The position numbers were made by a program, and so were the translations under genes. Under the pieces are notes generated by a model. That model did no database searches. It saw only the letters and a list, made by a program, of their open reading frames with translations, and was not told the origin of the DNA. Below are positions 60,283 through 64,000 of a stretch of 64,000 nucleotides of DNA, in pieces (position 1 is the stretch's first letter; the number at the start of each line of letters is the position of its first letter). Source of the DNA: Clarkia xantiana subsp. parviflora (taxonomy: Eukaryota > Streptophyta > Magnoliopsida > Myrtales > Onagraceae); contig JAPTYO010000010.1 in NCBI GenBank assembly GCA_036873135.1, positions 18,097,772-18,161,771 on the forward strand. The letters run 5' to 3'.

Positions 60283-63200
60283 ATGGAAAGCGGTGAAGGT
60301 AGTGCACGTAGAGGTCGTGGCGGTAGAAGAAGATCCGGAAAAGAGTCAATAAATCCTGTACTGCTTTTCGATCAACCACGTCATAGGTCCCAGGATGCTG
60401 CCAAAGATACGGTAATCTTTAAATGTACATGTTATTTATATATAGATTGTCAAATTGCTAAATCTATAATGTATTACGTCTTTTATAATGTAATTATCTA
60501 TATCTAATATAATCTTGAAATGTGTTGTAATTTTTTGACAAGTAATAAAATATATAGGTTACATGTCAAAATGGAGTAATTATATTGGTCCATATCAACT
60601 TTAATTTCTCATAAATGATGTGTCATTTACATGTAGATAAATGTAAGTAGTTAGAAATTCTTCAAACACTCACATTGCATGTTGAAGACCGTTTTATTTT
60701 TTTGTCTGTTTTTTTCTTTCACATAATAATATTGATTATATCTATAAATACTACATAGTTGATTGCATTTACTTATTTTTATAATATTATTTCAACTCGC
60801 ACCACCACTATATGTAAATATGTAATTTTCTAATAGAAATTTTAATTAAATATTTGTATGACTATTAAATTATATTTTAGAGGAAATAATTATTTGTGAG
60901 ATTTTTTTTATCAAATATAATTTAAAAGTATATTTTTTTATTGGTTATCCAAACAATACCAAATTACCAATAATATTATCTATATATACTAATATATAAT
61001 TTGTGTTGGGTCCTCACCCCCAAAAGTCACTTACCTTCCAAAAGATTCCATACATACCTTCCAAATGTCACCTACATTCTAAAGTTTAAACCAACCTATT
61101 TCGTTCGGTTTGGATTAAATTTTGTTATCAAACCGGTTTAGACCCAAACCTTACCGAACCGGTACAATCTATGGAAAAAACAGGGCCTTTGGATATAGAA
61201 TCAAAATGGGACAGTTATAAACGCCGATAAGCCGAAGAAATCCGTAACTGTTGTAGCTCTAAACTATGATTTAATATATGATATGTGATATGTGATGCAT
61301 TAAAGATTCAACATATTTAAGGTCGCACGTTTATTTTTATGTATGCGGTTGAGAATTTGAAAAAATCACACAGTGAAACTGGCCGTTTAATTACATATGA
61401 TGTTCGACAATCATGCAAAAACTCCGATTTTTTTCCCATAATGATCACTAAATTCTATGCATGTTACTAGATAAAAATAGACTTGTTATATTAAATGTAA
61501 TTATCATAGTTATACTTTAACAACTTATATAAATAACAATCTTAGAAATATGCATGTGCAAAGCACATGCAGAAATAACTAGTATGGTATGATATGCTGA
61601 TATGGTAGATATCTTATTGTATACATACGATCAATATAAAGAAAATATGCAAATGAATAGATATATAAGTACCAAGTACTTTAGAATGGACATTTGTGTC
61701 CACTAATAAATAAATTATTTTAGTCTTTAGCAAAAAAAAAAATATTTACTTTAGTAGTGGTGTTTTTATTCAAAAATAATACTAAATAAATTTAAAACGT
61801 TATAATAACAATATACCTTTATATAATAAAATAAGTTGAAGAGCATTAACATACATCATACTCATGTATAAATTTTTCGTTACAAAAAAAATGTATAAAA
61901 TTATAAGTGGGCATATTTATTTTTAATATATATATGGAAAACAACATAAATGGTCCCCGAACTATACTCATTTTTCTGTCTCTGTCCTTGAACTTCATTT
62001 TTTTCTATTGATGTACTTGAACTCGTCAAATCCATTCTGTTATAGTCCAGTCGTTAAATTTTATTGTTTATTGTGGTGATTAGACGTTGATTAAGCAAAA
62101 AATATTGACATGGACAAGCTGGCGTGTCATTGTTTATTGTCACATCATGTTTAGTGCCTTTCAGTTTCGTGTTCTTTTATTTTTTTTGTTTTTAATTTTT
62201 TTACTTATTCATTTTTTTTATTTTCTAGTTATTGATATATATTAAAAATTATGATGTGACCCTAAACATGTCATGTCAGCTTGTCAATGTTATCAATTTT
62301 TCGTCTAAGTAGCGTATTATCACCACAATTAATAATAAAATTTAACAACAGGACTATAACTGAATGAGTTTTATGAGTTCAAGTACCTCAATAGAAAAAA
62401 TTAAAGTTCAGGGACATAAATAGAAAAATGTGTAAAGTTCGAGGACTATTTATGCTGTTTTCCCTATATATATTGATTGAAGTTATTAATGATATAATAA
62501 ATACATACTTAATATGAAATTTACGTATTTTTTATTTTATAATTATTAACAAATAACATTTTTTTATTTTATAGCGAATGAAATATTTATACAATGGATT
62601 ATATAAAAACAATTACACTATGCTCATGCCACTATTTTTTTAAATTTAATTAAAAAACGAACAATAGGTAAAGTAAATTTTAAAAACTTATTGCAATTTA
62701 TATATTAACTAGTTTTTAATTAATATATAAAATTTTAAAATTGTAGATTGGTTATTTTCTTGTTAAACTGTAGGGGTGTGAATTACGTTGTTATATTGTT
62801 AATTACATATACAACACATTTCTATATATTACAGTGTTAAATAATGTTTTTTATGCAAAAAAATCATCTATGTCAATTTTTATGTTGCTAGGTAAACAGT
62901 CCAAACTCCAAGGACATGAAAATGAGAAATGGAAACATGAATGATATTGACCGGAGAACCAAACACTACGTCGCCCGGGCTGGTTTTTTGAATGCGGGAG
63001 AGACATCCCGTGTTGAGGTAGATTTACGCCTCATGCATGCTTTAGTAGAGCGTTGGCGGCCTGAGACTCACACATTTCACCTTCCCCAAGGTGAAATGAC
63101 TATCACTCTTAAAGATGTCGCGATGATTCTGGGATTACCCGTCGATGGTAAGCCCGTAACCGATTACTACCGGAGTGAGATTCGTTTTGACCAGTTAAAG

Positions 63201-63998
63201 ACGAATAAGTATACCATATTTAGGGACCTATTGGTTATAGAATTAACAAACACATTTGGGAGGGTAGGGGGAACTGAGATAAAACTACTCCCGTTGAAGA
63301 AGCACTTTAAGAAATCAGAGGATGACGAGGATTGGCTACCTGATGACTTGGAGGCTCAGCGAAGAGCTAGAGCGTATATATTGATCCTCCTAGGCCAGTG
63401 TCTGTTCTCCAACACCAGTGGAGGGGTCGTCCCATTAGAGTACTTGTACTTACTACGTGATTTTGAAGAAATACCTCAATTCAGCTGGGGTTTGGCTGTC
63501 TTGAGCTACTTGTTTAGGGGGCTCTGCTGGTGGACTAGTAAAAAAAGCATGACGAGAGTACAAGGTTGTGGTGTGCTTCTACAGGTAAAAAAAAATTTGT
63601 TTAAGATTTCAGTTTATTTTTTATGTATTGCTTTATGCACTGTAAATTGCCTTACGTACTGTATTGTTTATTATTTTATTTTTTTTTGTTATGGTAGGTG
63701 TGGTGCTGGGAGCATATCGGGATTGGAAGACCAGAGCGGTTGGAGCTTCGCACACATGGCAAATCAGTCGGCTGCCATTGGAGATCTTCGAAGACCGGTA
63801 GAGTGGCAGTTGTCGCTCACAATCATTACTATTACCGGGATGCATTAAAGCCAATGAGAGATACAGCGGTAAAAAATAATTACTATTTTTTTCTCTAGAT
63901 ATTTATTGTTGTTACTTTATTTAGTGTCATAATATTATTTTCAGATTACTTGGGACCCGTGGACACAAGATTTGCAGGCCATCGTGCCACCAGTTTGA
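60283..63998 (+). CDS. Plant mobile domain (PMD) protein, MAIN-like, 4 exons (3' end near window edge)
   Basis: Exons run 60283-60411, 62892-63584, 63698-63868 and 63945-63998. All junctions are GT-AG and phase 0. The product would be 348 residues. Exon 1 codes for a basic Gly/Arg-rich start (ARRGRGGRRRSGKES) and LFDQPRHRSQDAAKDT. Exon 2 carries the domain core: LMHALVERWRPETHTFHLP, then MTITLKDVAMILGLPVDGKP. Exon 3 has WCWEHIGIGRPERLE. PMD proteins occur both as host factors (MAIN, MAIL1, linked to transposon silencing and genome stability) and as genes carried by transposons. Here a TGA closes the frame after 17 codons of exon 4, shorter than I expect for the family. The last exon may use another acceptor outside the window, or the gene may be truncated. 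Intron 1 (2480 bp) contains a Helitron and a foldback element. Confidence 0.85.
60979..61583 (+). mobile_element. Non-autonomous Helitron in intron 1 of the PMD gene
   Basis: The 5' end TCTATATATACTAATATATA follows a host A. The 3' end has a perfect 8-bp stem GCATGTGC-AAA-GCACATGC (61553-61571), then a 9-nt spacer and CTAG, followed by host T. Insertion between A and T, the terminal CTAG and the hairpin are the Helitron hallmarks. There is no Rep/helicase gene, so it is non-autonomous. Confidence 0.8.
61936..62464. mobile_element. Foldback element (MULE-like) in intron 1 of the PMD gene
   Basis: Arms of about 150 bp: left GGAAAACAACATAAATGGTC, right ending GACTATTTATGCTGTTTTCC. They are flanked by 9-bp TATATATAT (61927-61935 and 62465-62473). 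The flank is low-complexity, so the duplication is less certain than in the other foldbacks. Confidence 0.75.
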
Positions 63999-64000
63999 TT

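Overview
This is plant nuclear DNA, most likely from a eudicot. It is AT-rich and intron-bearing, with GT-AG introns and plant-type gene families, and most of its length is nested transposable elements. I cannot name the species from the sequence. I found no rRNA, tRNA or CRISPR array.

Four host-type genes can be reconstructed. (1) 3515-5130, minus strand: a two-exon gene for a secreted, GPI-anchored, cysteine-rich protein of the family of Arabidopsis At4g28100. (2) 12127-23711, minus strand: a complete five-exon laccase of 579 residues. Its 6.8-kb second intron holds a copia retrotransposon in antisense orientation. (3) 54916-57285, minus strand: a complete three-exon thaumatin-like protein of 248 residues with 16 cysteines. 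(4) 60283-63998, plus strand: a plant mobile domain (PMD) gene at the right edge, preceded by an unusual run of back-to-back perfect hairpins. All splice junctions I assigned are GT-AG and keep the reading frame.

Layout. 1-3514: end of a Tourist-like MITE and a Helitron-like AT-rich unit. 5131-11720: foldback elements, a solo LTR with a 5-bp target duplication, LINE and MITE fragments. 12127-23711: laccase, with a Ty1/copia element at 14946-20307 whose two 323-bp LTRs look identical; its only visible coding lesion is a 57-bp tandem duplication that creates an in-frame stop. 23712-29206: AT-rich DNA and nested hAT-like MITEs. 29207-35864: a nearly full-length L1-type LINE with an 18-bp target duplication. 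36291-38690: a second LINE, minus strand and 5'-truncated, interrupted by a run of 37 C. 38929-45355: degraded LTR elements, including tail-to-tail LTRs that form a long inverted repeat. 45366-47139: two copies of one foldback (MULE-like) element and a 30-bp vestigial LINE insertion. 48924-53442: a non-coding LTR element (LARD-like) on the minus strand, with two kinds of tandem array inside and a solo LTR inside one of its LTRs. 54916 onward: thaumatin-like gene, an intact Tourist-like MITE, the hairpin cluster, and the PMD gene with a Helitron and a foldback in its first intron.

The genes do not form a pathway or operon. Laccase and thaumatin-like protein are apoplastic cell-wall or defence proteins, and the GPI protein is a cell-surface protein. 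The least explained structure is the hairpin series at 59906-60213.
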